From: Agrostemma githago
Lineage: Eukaryota > Streptophyta > Magnoliopsida > Caryophyllales > Caryophyllaceae
Direction of reading: 5' to 3'
Assembly (NCBI GenBank): GCA_958450325.1
Contig: OY288249.1
Coordinates: 60,080,166-60,144,165 of the forward strand
DNA length: 64,000 bases
The notes under the pieces were generated by a model. The model saw only the letters and a program-made list of their open reading frames with translations, was not told the origin of the DNA and searched no databases. Each line of letters opens with the position of its first letter. The first letter of the stretch is position 1. The translations under genes and the position numbers were made by a program. Below, in pieces: positions 20,368 to 32,167 of the stretch.

Positions 20368-22542
20368 TGTGGACATGACATAGGTCCACCCTGACGCGGC
20401 CACGCGCGGGTTTAGAGAGGCGAATGAATCTCACGTGAGATGGATCTCGGGTTGAAATTTAAATCTAATTAGGAGTCGCCATCGAACTTTGTGGGAGTTC
20501 AGGCCCATTCGAACCCACTCTATACCTTGGTGGGCCGTGCACAGAGTACGGCCCATTTGGATTTCAGAGTTTATGGGGTTCGTCCCTTTGCATTACGATA
20601 CCGATGCCGACATTATCAGGAATCGTGTATTGAATGACTCTCGTATGCCAATGGTTTCGGACATTCGGAAACCATGGTTCTGAGTAAGGGGTGAGGGTAC
20701 GTGTTGGGAAGTTCACAAAAAACACCTAACCCCGCCCGCTCTTAGCGGGCTCTACTTAGATATCGTTCGTTTTTCGTGTACGCACGTTAGTTTGACGGTT
20801 GAATGTTATGCAAACAATGTTTTTTGACTAAACATGTGAATTATGTTCAACTACATCGTTTAATCCATCTAAACTAACGTCAAAGTTATTTAGCATGCGA
20901 GGTTCGTTTTAGTACAATAAAACAAACAACAAAAATAAAGGCGCAAAAGTAGAAATAATTGATTTAGTAGCGATAATAACGGATTGAAAATAGATTAGAT
21001 GATATAAGACGATGTGATGCATGGTTTTGAAAAGATTAAATCACGTGATAGACTTGACACGTGATGACCGAAGTCGTTAAAAGAATTTTATCGAGGCTTG
21101 AAATGTGTTGAAAGGCTCGTGGATTTGATGTGCCAGGGGCCACTCGATCGAGTCATAGGGAGGACTCGACCGAGTGGTCCTCTAAAAGCCTTCTGCCCCG
21201 ATTTTGGGGTGCCACTCGACCGAGTGGGCTAAGGCACTCGGTCGAGTGCCCCCTGTACGAACAGCAGTTCGTTTCGAAAAGGCGTCGATTTGTTTTTGTT
21301 TTATATCGATAATTCATTAAGCCGCGTAAAAATATGGTATAATTTATACTCGACTTAATTTTTTGATACTCATCATATTCGATATTTGATTACGGAACCA
21401 ATATCCAATATTTAGAGTGAATTTTAGAAAAGACGTTATAAGTCGTTTTAAATTGAGCTAAGACGAAATAATTCCCTCCGCGTTATAATGTCGTAATTAA
21501 TCCTTTCGGTCTATGTGACAATTATTTCGGCATCAACGGGTTCGTGCTAACCTTTTTGTAAAAGAGAATCGAATATGTTTAACATGGAATGTTCACGATC
21601 CCATCATGCCCTTGAGTGTTTAGGGTCGAGAGGGCTCCACCACTGTTACAACTCGTAAAGGGATTAGAAGGGGTCTTATGTGAAATTCAACATTAAAACT
21701 ATTCGATTCGAGATCGCTTTTTAAATCGATGTATGTGCGATGTCTTAACGTTAATTAGATAGTAGTAATAATAATAACGATATTAGAAACGAAAGAAGAA
21801 GGAAAAAAATGAAAAAGGAGACGGAATTGACGGACGGGCGAGAAAGACGAGAAGGAGAAGATGGAAAAGAGAGAAAGCGGGATTTTGTAACACCCTCAAC
21901 CTACATGCTAATTTCGACATCGATTAATATCTCGTAGTAACGGCATTTGCGTGGGAGTAACAAGGATATAGAATGAGTTATGGTGTTTGTTTGTAGGATC
22001 GGTTTTCTCGGGATTCCTAGAGGATTTCAAAAGGTAAGATTCGGGATTTTATTGCCTAAGATTGCTGAAATTTTGGGTTATGAATTGTGTTTAATGAAAG
22101 TCGCAAAGGGGGTGTATTTACAGGAAAAGGTACTCGGTTTTTGGATAGGTTTCAGGAAAGAAATTTTATCCTAAATAGAAGAGGTTTTTGCATGCAGCTG
22201 ATATTTTGTGGTTTTTGACTTCGAGTCAGACTCTTAGGGCTTTGTGCGGCCGATTTGTGTCTCGAAAACAGCTTTGACCGGGGTTTGACCCGGTCGCTAA
22301 AAGAAGGTTTTATTTTCGGTGTCGGTTTTGACCCAAATTAGTCTTATTTTATTGGAAACGACTCACTGGACCTGAATTTGAGGTCGGTTTGGTGAGATTT
22401 TTACTCCGCTAAATGCTCGCGCCAAATACTATTGATTTCGAGTCCAAAATTGAGCGTATTAAGTCATGTTTACGTCCGATCATCATCGAGTGTTTTTTGG
22501 AAACTGCTATAGACACTAGCAGGCAAAATGCGGGTGTCTACA
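20368..22542 (-). mobile_element. Solo LTR of the Tat-like family (2175 bp), copy A
   Basis: The plus strand begins TGTGGACATGACATAGG at 20368 and ends GCGGGTGTCTACA at 22542. The flanks AAACT (20363-20367) and AAACT (22543-22547) are a perfect 5-bp target duplication. No primer site or internal sequence borders it, so it arose by recombination between two LTRs. The TATA position holds TATTTACAG on the plus strand (22116-22124), so the promoter is decayed. A cluster of short CACTCGNNCGAGTG hairpins lies at 21136-21260. It shares the conserved block at about 20630-20750 with the LTR at 8874 and with copy B. Confidence 0.9.
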
Positions 22543-22638
22543 AAACTTTTCATTTTTTAAAATTTTTTTAATTATCTTTATTTTGAGCAAAAATATATAC
22601 ATTTTTTTGTTGTGATCACCTTTCAATTAATTAATTAA

Positions 22639-22666
22639 CTAGTGTAGATCCCGTGCGATTGCACGG
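22639..22666 (-). mobile_element. Helitron 3' terminus
   Basis: On the minus strand a hairpin CCGTGC-AATC-GCACGG (22666-22651) is followed after eight bases by CTAG (22642-22639) and then by T. This is the classic Helitron end: a stem-loop about ten bases before CTRR, inserted next to T. The body would extend to the right, towards the RPA-like exon. Confidence 0.65.
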
Positions 22667-23837
22667 TGTTTGGTAGATATTGCATTATAATATGTTTTTC
22701 TTATAATAATGCAACTGTGCGAAGAAGATAATATTTTATAGCAATCATAACACTTTGTTGAATATGTTTGTAGCTCGGGGTCTGTAGTATTAAATATGTT
22801 GGAGAGAACACAGCACAAACCAGAAATAAAGAAGAGTCCATATAATACTTCTCATTTAATTTATCTAACTTTGTTAATTAATAAATGATACCATAAGGTA
22901 ATGAGAAATATATGAAGTCGTAGCACATTTGAAATGACAGAGTGATGTACATGTACTTATGCATATGTCTTATTAGTCTATCTCGGAAAGAAGCTTGTAT
23001 CTTGAGATTCTGTGAGAAGTCAAATCATAATATAAGTTAATGTGTAGTCAATATTTGAAAATATAAATGTTGAAAACGTGTTACATGTAATTTATACCTT
23101 CTCATCAAGTAGGATCATTTCAAACCGACTAAATTCATTTGGATTATTCCAAGCCGGTACGGAATACATCCTAATGACTCTTACCCTGATTCTCCACGTC
23201 TCCTTGGTGTCATTAATGTCACCGACCATATTGAAACGTTGGGACTGAGAGGCAACCATTTTTTGGGTATAGTGTAAATAAAATAAAAAGATTAGAAAAT
23301 TCAAAGACTATTAAGTATACTATAGAAGAGAAGGTAGAATGATGTTTGTATGTGAAATGTGCACGGATTAAATATACGACGAACGAGTTTGGTAAGTTTT
23401 AATTATATGGAATATAACCTAATCAATCAATCAATCAACTATATTTGCGCAATTAATAAATCAATCAATCAATTAACAAAGATGAATTTGGTAGTATATC
23501 TCATAATAATTATCATCTACGAACTTGGTATTATTTTCTCTAATCTAGTTAATTAGTAGCAATATTATTCATTAGATAAGCAATCATAAATCATACATCA
23601 TCATAAATCCGTATCAATCATTTTACAAAATTGAGTCAAATTATATATTATTATATTATTTTATATCACTTTATTACTATATATATATATATATATTATA
23701 TAATCAGTATTATGCACCATTCATATATATATATATTATGCAGCATAATTTAGAAGAATATTCTATATTTATGATCATCTACGAATGTGGTAGTATCTCG
23801 AATTTATTCTCGAATGTGGTAATATTCTCGAATTATA
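22667..23837 (-). other. AT-rich Helitron interior around the RPA-like exon
   Basis: Apart from the exon at 23098-23259 there is no supported gene. The stretch contains AATC repeats (about 23420-23480) and a TA microsatellite at about 23680-23700. The 5' end of the Helitron was not found; the solo LTR at 23980 may have inserted in it. Confidence 0.4.
23098..23259 (-). pseudogene. RPA1-like OB-fold exon (DUF223 type), 54 codons
   Basis: An ATG at 23259 opens a frame MVASQSQRFNMVGDINDTKE, followed by TWRIRVRVIRMYSVPAWNNP and FEMILLDEK. The IRVRVIR core with a following MILLDEK is how the first OB-fold of plant RPA1-like (DUF223) proteins begins. The exon stops at a GTATAA splice donor (23097-23092) in phase 0 after exactly 54 codons. 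No second exon was found. Such proteins are often carried by Helitrons, and a Helitron 3' end lies 450 bp downstream on the same strand. It is most likely a truncated passenger or accessory gene. Confidence 0.6.
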
Positions 23838-23928
23838 CCTCCTCCAATCTTTATTTATCTTCCTCTTTGATTAAATTATACCTCACATATATTAAACAAA
23901 GGGGGAGATTATTAAAAATCGGAGGGAG
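23838..23928. mobile_element. Stowaway-like MITE (91 bp)
   Basis: It has a CTCCTCC start and an ATCGGAGGGAG end, flanked by TA on both sides (23836-23837, 23929-23930). The termini match the CTCCCTCCG family seen elsewhere in the window. Confidence 0.5.
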
Positions 23929-23979
23929 TATATGATTATACATGATTGTAGTATACCAATCAAATAATAGTTATATTAT

Positions 23980-26397
23980 TGTAGACACTCACATTTTGAC
24001 CGCCAGGTGTCTATAGTAGTTCCCGCCAAGCACCCGATGATGATTGGACGTAAACGTGCTTTGACGGACTCGGATATGGGCTTGTAAACATGGACATTTG
24101 GTTTAGACTTATTAAGGAGTACAAATCTTACAAAACCAACCTCAAATCCAGGCCCAGTGGGTCGTTTCGAGTCAAATAACACTAATTTGGGTCGAATCCG
24201 ACACCAGGGGTAAAATCGTCTTTTAGCGACCGAGTCAAAACCCGGTCAAAGATTTTTCCGAGACATGTGAGTCAGCCGTGACACTCACACGGTTGATTCC
24301 TACCCAAATTCCTACAAAATTTCAGATTCATTAAAGCATTAAATAATTCCGTTAAAGGTAGAATTCGACCTCAAGTAGGAATTCTATCCGGAAACCGAAT
24401 CAGACATTGACCGAGTACCAAATACTCGGCCAAAACACCTCCACCAGCCGAGATACCCTTTCTTCTTTGCCAAGAAAGCGGAATTCTCATGCTCCTCAAA
24501 CTCCTACGTTTCCTATCCTAAGCGGTACTCAAACTCTCCTAAGCCAAGGTCGGGAACTCCCTATAAATAGGACCTCCCATACAACACTTTGAAGGACCGA
24601 AAAATCACATCACAACATCATATCACACCGAGAAAAACAGTCTTATAACACGGTTTATATATATCATCGATAGCTAGCAAATCTCGACACCTTCCCGAAG
24701 TAGCCTCGAAGCCCCGAGAAAACCATCCAACCACACGTCCCATTACACGACCAAATCAACACCTTAATTCATCCCGCATCATCTCGACGCTCCCAAGTTT
24801 AAACCACTTTCCGACGAGCCTTATTCCGAGAAAGCGAAGCATGTAGGTTGAGGGTGTAAATCAAACCCGCTTCTTCTTCTTCTCTTTTCTCCTTCTCGTT
24901 CTTTATTACGGGTCTTTCGTCGGTCTTTTTTATTTTCTAATATCGATATTATTAAAAACTATTTTTATATATCGAATATTCTTAAAAATATGATATCGAT
25001 TCTATATAATCGAATATTGTATCGAAAAGAATTATATTAAGCTTTCGACGATATCGTTACATTTTTTTTCGTTCAAAACCCTTTTTTACAACTTTTCGTT
25101 CAAAACCCCCTTTTACAACTTTTCGTTCAAGATAAACCTTTTTTTTTAAAACCTTTTTTCTAAAACCATTCCGACTATTCGATATCGATTTCATAATCGA
25201 ATATCGAATACGACGAATATCGAAAATATAAACCGAGTATAAATTAATCCATATTTGTACGCGATTTATAAGATTAACGATTTTCGAACAAAAAATAAAA
25301 AAGCGGACAGACCCGCACGCGAGTCGCACCAAGCCCAGGCGGCTCGCGCACGGGTCTGTGACCCGGTCCTATTTTTTTTAGTTTTTCGTTCGTTTATTTT
25401 TATTATTCTACGAAACGATTTCTAAATTTATATCTTTTCTAAAACTATTCCAAATGTTCGATATTAACTTCGTAGTCAACTATCGAATATAACGAATATC
25501 GAGAATATTAAGTCGAGTACGAATTATGCGATATTCGTACCCGATTTAATCGAAAATTTTCCAAAAACCGATTTCAAAAACAGGCCGCCACGCGACCTGC
25601 CGACGTCCCGGGCGAGCTGCGCGGCCGGCTGCCACGGCATGCTTTCTCGTTCTTTTTTATTATTTTTCGAACTTCGTTTTTTTATACAAAACAACGTTTT
25701 AGCAATATTTTTCAGATTTCGATTAATGTTTATTTTCTCGATCTCGTATATTTATTTGCTATTCAATTTATTCATCGTTACTAACCCGTTTTCTCGTGTT
25801 TGTAGCAATTTATTTTCATATTTTGTTTTTATCGTTTTATTAGACTAAAACTGATCCACATGCTAAAATAACTTTGACGTTATTAGTTTAACATGCATTA
25901 AACGACTTAGCAACCGATTTATTTTTCCTCACATGTCTTAGGAAAATAATCTCTGCATATCATTCAATCGTCGAACTAACGCGTGTACACAAAACCGAAC
26001 GATATCTTAGTAAAGGCCGCTAAGTGCGGGCGGGATTGGGTGTTCTCAATGAACTTCCCAACACGTACCCTCACCCCTTACTCAGAACCGTGGTTTCCGG
26101 ATGTCCGAAACCATTGGCAACGAGAGTCATTCAATATACGATTAACCGCGCAAGTCGGCATCGGTATCGAAATGCTAAGGGACGAACCCGATAAACTCTG
26201 ACATCGGAAATGGGTCATGTTTTAAATATGGCCCACTACGACATAGAGTGGGTTCGAATGGTTCCGAATAATCATAGAATTCGGTGGCGACTCCTACTTC
26301 GATTTAAAATTCTATTCGATCCATCTCATATGAAGATTCATTCGCCTCCCCAAACCCGCGCGTGGCCGCGTCGGGGTGGACCTATGTCATGTCCACA
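23980..26397 (+). mobile_element. Solo LTR of the Tat-like family (2418 bp), copy B
   Basis: It starts TGTAGACACTCACATTTTG and ends ACCTATGTCATGTCCACA. The flanks ATTAT (23975-23979) and ATTAT (26398-26402) are a perfect 5-bp target duplication. The orientation is opposite to copy A. A TATA box CTATAAATAGG lies at 24561-24571, about 580 bp in, followed by a plausible transcript start region. Two GC-rich patches (25308-25358 and about 25583-25640) stand out in an otherwise AT-rich LTR; the first forms a long hairpin. The frame at 25983-26201 is within the conserved LTR block and is not a gene. Confidence 0.9.
24562..24569 (+). promoter_or_regulatory. TATA box of solo LTR copy B
   Basis: TATAAATA lies 582 bp from the LTR start, matching the minus-strand TATA of the LTR at 8874-11022. 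An isolated LTR with an intact TATA box could still drive transcription to the right. Confidence 0.6.
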
Positions 26398-26639
26398 ATT
26401 ATATATTCTATATGAGTATATATGAGTATATATTATACTCCGTATATGATAGTATCCAATTAAATAAGTCTATCTAAACCAATCACACAAATCCTGTCAG
26501 TTATATACAAAATCAAAAGATTGATCGTCTTCTATAATTAAAAGATTGATTTTAAATCAAAAAGATATACAATTATATCGTGTAGAACTAATTATAATAA
26601 TATCTTCTAGTATAGACTCAATTAATCAAAATTTCATTT

Positions 26640-26669
26640 CTAGTATAGACCCCGTGCATGTATGCACGG
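26640..26669 (-). mobile_element. Second Helitron 3' terminus
   Basis: The minus strand shows an 8-bp stem CCGTGCAT-AC-ATGCACGG (26669-26652), eight bases, then CTAG (26643-26640). The base after CTAG is A rather than T, so the insertion site is less typical than at 22639. A second CTAGTATAGA word lies at 26607-26616. Confidence 0.5.
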
Positions 26670-26980
26670 TATTTATAGACATTTATATATTTTTAGTTAA
26701 TTATTTATACAAAATGGATTTTAATTAACAATCTGATAATTTTTTCATTTTTTCTATCTTTGTTTTTGGATATAATAAAATAATTTGAAATTGCATAATT
26801 AATCAAAATAACGACCTCGACTAATATCATGAAATATGTAGTCCAAAAAATTATTATTACAATCATTTCTCGTTTAAATATTTTTTATTATAATATATGA
26901 ATAAATTGTGAAATGTATATTCACTTTAAATTTATTTTAAAATAGAGTATATAATTTTCTACTCTTGATGTTTAGATGTA
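26670..26980. other. AT-rich intergenic stretch
   Basis: No gene was seen. It may be the interior of the Helitron that ends at 26640. Confidence 0.4.
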
Positions 26981-27070
26981 GTCACTCCGTCTCGTTCGTT
27001 TGTTTGACTTTAATTAAAATATTACTCACAATAAATATAAAAGACAAACAAATGAATGAAACGGAGAGAG
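26981..27070. mobile_element. Stowaway-like MITE (90 bp)
   Basis: The left end GTCACTCCGTCTCGTTCGTT pairs with the right end AATGAATGAAACGGAGAGAG over most of its length. It is flanked by TA (26979-26980, 27071-27072). Confidence 0.55.
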
Positions 27071-27333
27071 TAGTTATTCTCTATGATCTCAATATATATC
27101 ATTTGTTCATAAAAGTTCATAGTTGTTGTTCGAGATTCAAGCAACTATATTTCTGCAATTTATTTTCAACGATACACCCATCATTAGTTTTTAAATACGT
27201 AACTTGTAAATATTCTTTATATGATATGATTCATAATTGAGTGTGATTCTTTTCTTATTTGTTATATTGATTTTATCCAGATTAAGTGTTTAAAATTCAT
27301 TCGGGAAAAAGTTTTGAGAATTTTTATTCTCTT

Positions 27334-27901
27334 TTTTTTTTTTGAAGTGAAGATCAATATCATTAATAATAAGCCATCCGGGATCTACAAACGATGTCAA
27401 ATTGAACTGAATACAGATTTGTGAAAAATAAATAAAGAACATCATTGAGACAAAGATCACTATTAGAATAATGCGCTTCTGCATAGCCTTCTATATATCG
27501 CTGTTTATTGACACAGCCTTTCGCGAAGGAATCTATAGATCTGATGAAATAGCCTCCATGATGATGAACTTTCTCTATTTTAACAAATAGTAGACCGAGA
27601 TCTGACCTCAATTGTATCGTCGTACGTAGGAATTCCATTGCTCTCATGATCTTGCACATAGTTCTTGAAATCTAAGCCCTATACTAATGTAAAGGACTGA
27701 AACCTCGAAATAAAGGAAAAAACCTTGAAATAAAGGACGAAAACAACTCTCATAAAAGAGAGACTTTTATTGAATAAGATTTGTTAACTAATAATTGAGA
27801 TTAAAGCAATTTTGGGGGCTTACCATCGATTAATTATCGATGGAGGCCCCAGATTGAGGAGGAAAAGTAGGTTTTTTTTTAGGAGAAAGAGAGGAAAAAC
27901 T
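27334..27901 (-). mobile_element. Retroposed insertion with poly(A) and 17-bp target duplication
   Basis: The 17-bp word AGAATTTTTATTCTCTT flanks the insert at 27317-27333 and 27902-27918. A T-run on the plus strand (27334-27342) marks a poly(A) tail on the minus strand. This is the signature of target-primed reverse transcription. The insert holds a minus-strand frame of 98 codons (27659-27363, starting MCKIMRAMEFLRTTIQ) that I do not recognise. It may be a 5'-truncated LINE or a processed copy of a host mRNA. The ATCGATTAATTATCGAT palindrome at about 27825-27841 lies near its 5' side. Confidence 0.7.
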
Positions 27902-27918
27902 AGAATTTTTATTCTCTT

Positions 27919-28200
27919 AGTAGCTAATAAGGATTACAATATTTAATTACAGTGTTATATCAGTCATGATTATTACAAAAATAAAATGTATTTCCGTTGG
28001 TATTCATATAGTGAAGTTTTAAACAAACATATTATAGTTTGAGGATTGATTAATAATGAATAATTTGGTTATATTTTGGTTAATTAATACGGAGTAATTT
28101 AATACTGTAGAAACGGATTATTTTTTTAATTTTCCTTAATTAAATTATTGGAGTGTATAGCTTTAGGATTAATTTAGTGATAACCAAAACAATGTGATAT
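27919..28200. other. AT-rich intergenic stretch
   Basis: No feature was found apart from an isolated TACGGAGTA word near 28089. Confidence 0.4.
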
Positions 28201-28272
28201 TGTGGTGTAGTGGTAGAGAACAAGTACCACATATCTAGGGTCAAGGGTTCGATTCGCATATAACTCACTACA
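28201..28272 (+). repeat. tRNA-like sequence, probable SINE head or tRNA pseudogene
   Basis: A box-A-like TAGTGGTAGAG (28208-28218) and a box-B-like GGGTTCGATTC (28246-28256) are 27 bases apart, as in tRNA genes transcribed by RNA polymerase III. The ends TGTGGTG and CACTACA can pair. The T-arm and anticodon arm do not fold well, so it is not a working tRNA. A tRNA-derived SINE is the better reading. Confidence 0.45.
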
Positions 28273-29744
28273 CTTGATTTTCTAATTCCTTTTATTTTTA
28301 TTTGGTTAGTGGAAAGGGAGATTTTCATTTAAATAATTTTATTTGAAGACAAATTTATTAATATAATTATCATTAATCAATTTCTTTTTTCTACTTTCAT
28401 GTAAATTAATAAATATCATTTATACATCCACTTTTCAAAATAATATTTTCATTTTTCTTGTTTTAAATTGTATTAATTAATTATAAAAAAGGAAATTAAA
28501 AATAAATTAAAAACGAAATTTAAAATTAATATTTTCATTAATTGAATTAAAAACGAAATTTAAATTTAAGGAGATAAAAAAACAATTAAACGACATAAAG
28601 GAATGTTCAATTAGAAATATTTTTAAAATTTGATGATTAAATGAAAAAAAATTGGATGATATTTTTATGTAACTACGTAAGAAATCAAACTAAACAAGGA
28701 AAGAAATAAATCATGATTTTTCTTTATAAATGTTAAGTAAATCATATAACTCATATATGTATAATTATATTGTTAGGAAGATTATAATTTCTAAAGTTTT
28801 TTTATTTATTGAAATATTTACAAAATATTTCCGTATATCGTATATTTCCCACATATTTCCTAATTAAAGAATAACAAAAATATTACCAAATATTTTCAAA
28901 GATATTGATTTTGTAAACAAATAATATTCATTAATTTACTTTAAAATAATCGAAACATTTAATATATATATATATATATACGTATATTATTATTAAAATA
29001 TTATCGTGTATTATTTTTGTGTATCGTGTATTATTTTTGTGTATCGTGTATTATTTTGTAATTTTTTTTAAACATTATACATTTTTTTTAAGTAATTACT
29101 CGTTTTAGAATTAATTTATTTTTAATTAGTTAAGATATTATTTTTTTGAAACTTACTTAAATAAACAATTGCCAACTTAATTTACGGAAATTAATTTTTA
29201 ATGTTAATAAAATAATTATAAACTTAGGTACTATGATTAGTATATACCAAAGGTTTAATAATTATCATAATTTACTTTAAATTTTTTGAAAATTTAAATT
29301 ATTTATTTTAATATATTTAGCTTTCATACATACATATATATATATAATAATAGTCATGATTTTAAAAAAGTACAAAATTTATTCATATTAATTAATTTTA
29401 CATTTTAAATAAATCGAAAATATATTAACAGTATTATACTCCCTCCGTTCCAACCAATAGTATACATATATTCCTTTTAGGTCCATTCCAACCAATTGTA
29501 TACATTATTATCTAGCAATAGTCATCAGCCCAATTGATTGTACTAATTATCATAATTATTATCTAGCAAGAAATTATATTATTACCATACATAACAATTA
29601 TCTCCATAATATTATCCTATATTATATTTAGTAATTGCCGGAAATGTCTTAGGACATATTCCTTCAGTGAGATGTTAGATAGTGGTTTTTTTTTAAATGA
29701 AGGATGAGAAAGGGGTGGGGGGAGCCTTGAGGGCGAAATTTTTG
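28273..29744. other. Very AT-rich intergenic stretch
   Basis: No gene was found. It contains TA microsatellites (about 28963-28980, 29333-29344), three 20-bp tandem copies near 29003-29057, and at about 29441-29455 a lone MITE-like end (ACTCCCTCCGTTCC) without a partner. Confidence 0.6.
29003..29057 (+). repeat. Three tandem copies of a 20-bp unit
   Basis: The unit ATCGTGTATTATTTTTGTGT is repeated almost without change; the third copy is truncated. Confidence 0.8.
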
Positions 29745-29977
29745 TCGGGCAAGTGGCGATCGACTGTGGTCGCATGATTTTCTAAATTGGCGACCGACAG
29801 CGATCGCCTGTGTGAAGTGTATGGCGACCGACTGTGGTCGTCCGTGTGTGTACATCGTTTCCCCCCAAAAAAATTGTGTACGCGTCGATCGCCCGAGTTT
29901 TCCAACGGACGCCAATTTGAGGTCTATTGATTTAGATGTCAGCTAGTCAGTCGCTCGTAGCATGTTTTCTTATAGTG
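29745..29977 (-). mobile_element. CACTA-type transposon end with subterminal repeats
   Basis: The minus strand starts CACTATAAGAAAACATG at 29977, close to the CACTA(C/T)AAGAAAA termini of plant CACTA elements. Inside it, three related units (GGCGACCGACTGTGGTCG-like, near 29756, 29789 and 29823) are spaced about 33 bp, in line with the subterminal repeats of CACTA ends. Each unit is partly self-complementary. The opposite end was not found, so this is a fragment or an unresolved element. Confidence 0.5.
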
Positions 29978-31532
29978 AAATACGGTGACATATTTCGTCA
30001 ATAATCCTATCATATCTCTAATACTTTTTATATACAATAATAGATACAAAGTAATTACTAATTTATAACTACCTTTTGTGTGAGAGGTTTTACCAGCAAT
30101 ATCAATATATATAATTAAAAGGAAGTTTTTTTTAGAGAGTCCAAATTTTATGAAACACTAAGAATTTAAACATTATCCATATTAAAAGTGGATATGATAA
30201 ATAATACTTCTATTTGTTTTAGTATTAGATAATAAATAAATAAAAATTGAATTTAAACATTAGGAAAAACAATCCTAACAACCCTAAGACTCAAACAATT
30301 ATCATTATATAAATCATCAATTATCACCTCAAAAAACAACATAGTTTAAATAGACACCACATGAAACGCATATTCAGTTCAGTTTCATAACTTTTTAATA
30401 TTAGTATTTATTCCCTATTAATATAAGTAGATACGCATATTCAGTTCGGAGTATATATATATTCTATTAAGATAAAATTATCATATATATATATATATAT
30501 ATATTATTAAGATAAAATTATCATGATAGAATTATATTTACTTTTTAATAAAAATAAGTGTGAGAAATTACAATTTTATGTAAAAAGCATTACATTTCGT
30601 TTAATAAAAAAAGTATCGTTCCAATGATTTTTAATATGAAATATTAGATAAAATTACAAAGTAAATAATTTTTTCAACTTTTTTACTTTTTTATAATATC
30701 GTTCCTAGGTTTGACGATACTTGAATCGTGGGTCAAGATTTATAGGTGTTGACCTACAAAGAAACGGGTTGGATGGGCCGGGTTTACGAGTCAAGTCAAG
30801 TCATTCAACTCAAGAGTACAACTTTAGTCTCACGATATATAAGCAAGCAATCTACTAAGAACGCTATATAATTTAAGTTAAAATTAGATACAAAACCATA
30901 TTCAAATAAAATGATTAATATATTAAAATTACTCCGAAAAAATTAACTACATTGAATCAATTAATATAGTTAAACAAGACATTTTTTTAGCGACGATGAT
31001 AGTCTTCAACAGTTTTAGCATTCTTACAGTACAAACTTAAATTGTTTATCATATTCAAGTGTTTAAAAAGTATGAATACTACAAATTTGATTAAACTATT
31101 TTAACTAATTCAAAATATTAATGAAGTTAACATAGTTAAATAGAATAATTGATTAAATAATTTAAAACAAAATTATCGAATATAATTGAAGTTTTTTTTT
31201 CGAGTGACATGTAGTCTCAAACATTTTTAAACTACATAATTTATTTAAATAATTTTATACATGTCGGGTCAGAATACAAGTTGGTTCAAATATCAGTCTG
31301 GTTATACGGGTCACGAGACGGGTTATTGTTAGAATACGGGTGAAAAATAATTTCAAACGCCAATTTTTTTTCCCTTTTTAAGTAAAAAATAATATTTTTG
31401 ACATTCTTTTTATTTACTTTAATAATATTATTTTATAGATCTTGATTATAATGTTTATATTTCAATGAATTTTTAAAACTATTTTAATAATTATTTTATT
31501 ATATAATTATCAAAAGATTAAAAAAAATGTTG
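29978..31532. other. AT-rich intergenic stretch with a diverged repeat copy
   Basis: No gene was seen. At about 30713-30835 lies a sequence related to the duplicated unit at 31533-31915 (shared words such as GGGTCAAGATTTATAGG and CAACTTTAGTCTC). A TA microsatellite is at about 30484-30503. Confidence 0.55.
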
Positions 31533-31915
31533 TATTAAATTGAATATTAGTCTATATTTGTAATTTAAAATATCGAGTCACGGATTAAGATTCAGAGATC
31601 TTGAATCTTGACCTACCAATAAACGGGTTGAACATGTCAGATTTACAAGTCAGGTCAAGTTTTGTCAAGTCTAATAGTAACGTTACTATTTAACACGATA
31701 ATACAACTTTAGTCTCCCACAAGTGGATTAAATTAAATATTAGTTGTTTATATTTTTAATTTAAAATATCGAGTCACAGATCAAGATTTAGAGGTCTTAA
31801 ATCTTGACATACCAATAGACGGGTTGGGCAGGTCGGATTTACAAGTCAGGTCAAGTTTTGTCAAGTCTAATAATAATATTACTATTTAACATGATAATAT
31901 AATTTTAAGTCTTCC
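31533..31915 (+). repeat. Direct duplication of a roughly 200-bp unit
   Basis: Copy one is about 31533-31731 and copy two about 31732-31915. Both hold AATTTAAAATATCGAGTCAC and TCAGGTCAAGTTTTGTCAAG, with scattered substitutions. A diverged third relative lies near 30713. The family is not identified. Confidence 0.75.
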
Positions 31916-31916
31916 T

Positions 31917-31937
31917 TGTGACGGACATATCCGTCAC
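31917..31937. repeat. Half-element with GTGACGGA(N)TCCGTCAC palindrome
   Basis: CTTGTGACGGACATATCCGTCACAAA at this place has the same palindromic core as both ends of the MITEs at 35440 and 35911. No second end was seen nearby. Confidence 0.4.
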
Positions 31938-32074
31938 AAATTTGCGACACGACAATCACTACCCATGTGGTTAGATAAGACGAAACATGTAGTCATTTCC
32001 TAGCCATTTTGCTTTTGTTTTTTCTACCCCACGTAGATAATATTTGACCCATCGCAAGCTAAAAGGGTAATGTA

Positions 32075-32165
32075 CTTCCTCCTTCCATCAATATTCTACC
32101 CATTTGATTATTTTATACCACCTAAATGAATATATAATGTGTAGGACACTTACAAAAGGAGGAAG
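32075..32165. mobile_element. Stowaway-like MITE (91 bp), diverged ends
   Basis: Ends CTTCCTCCTT and AAAAGGAGGAAG are inverted repeats and are flanked by TA (32073-32074, 32166-32167). Confidence 0.45.
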
Positions 32166-32167
32166 TA

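Noticed and set aside
25983..26425. Plus-strand frames of about 70 codons
   Set aside because: They lie in the conserved LTR block of solo copy B and have counterparts in the other LTRs.
28201..28272. A functional tRNA gene
   Set aside because: A and B boxes are present, but the T-arm and anticodon arm do not form; kept as a SINE-like fragment.
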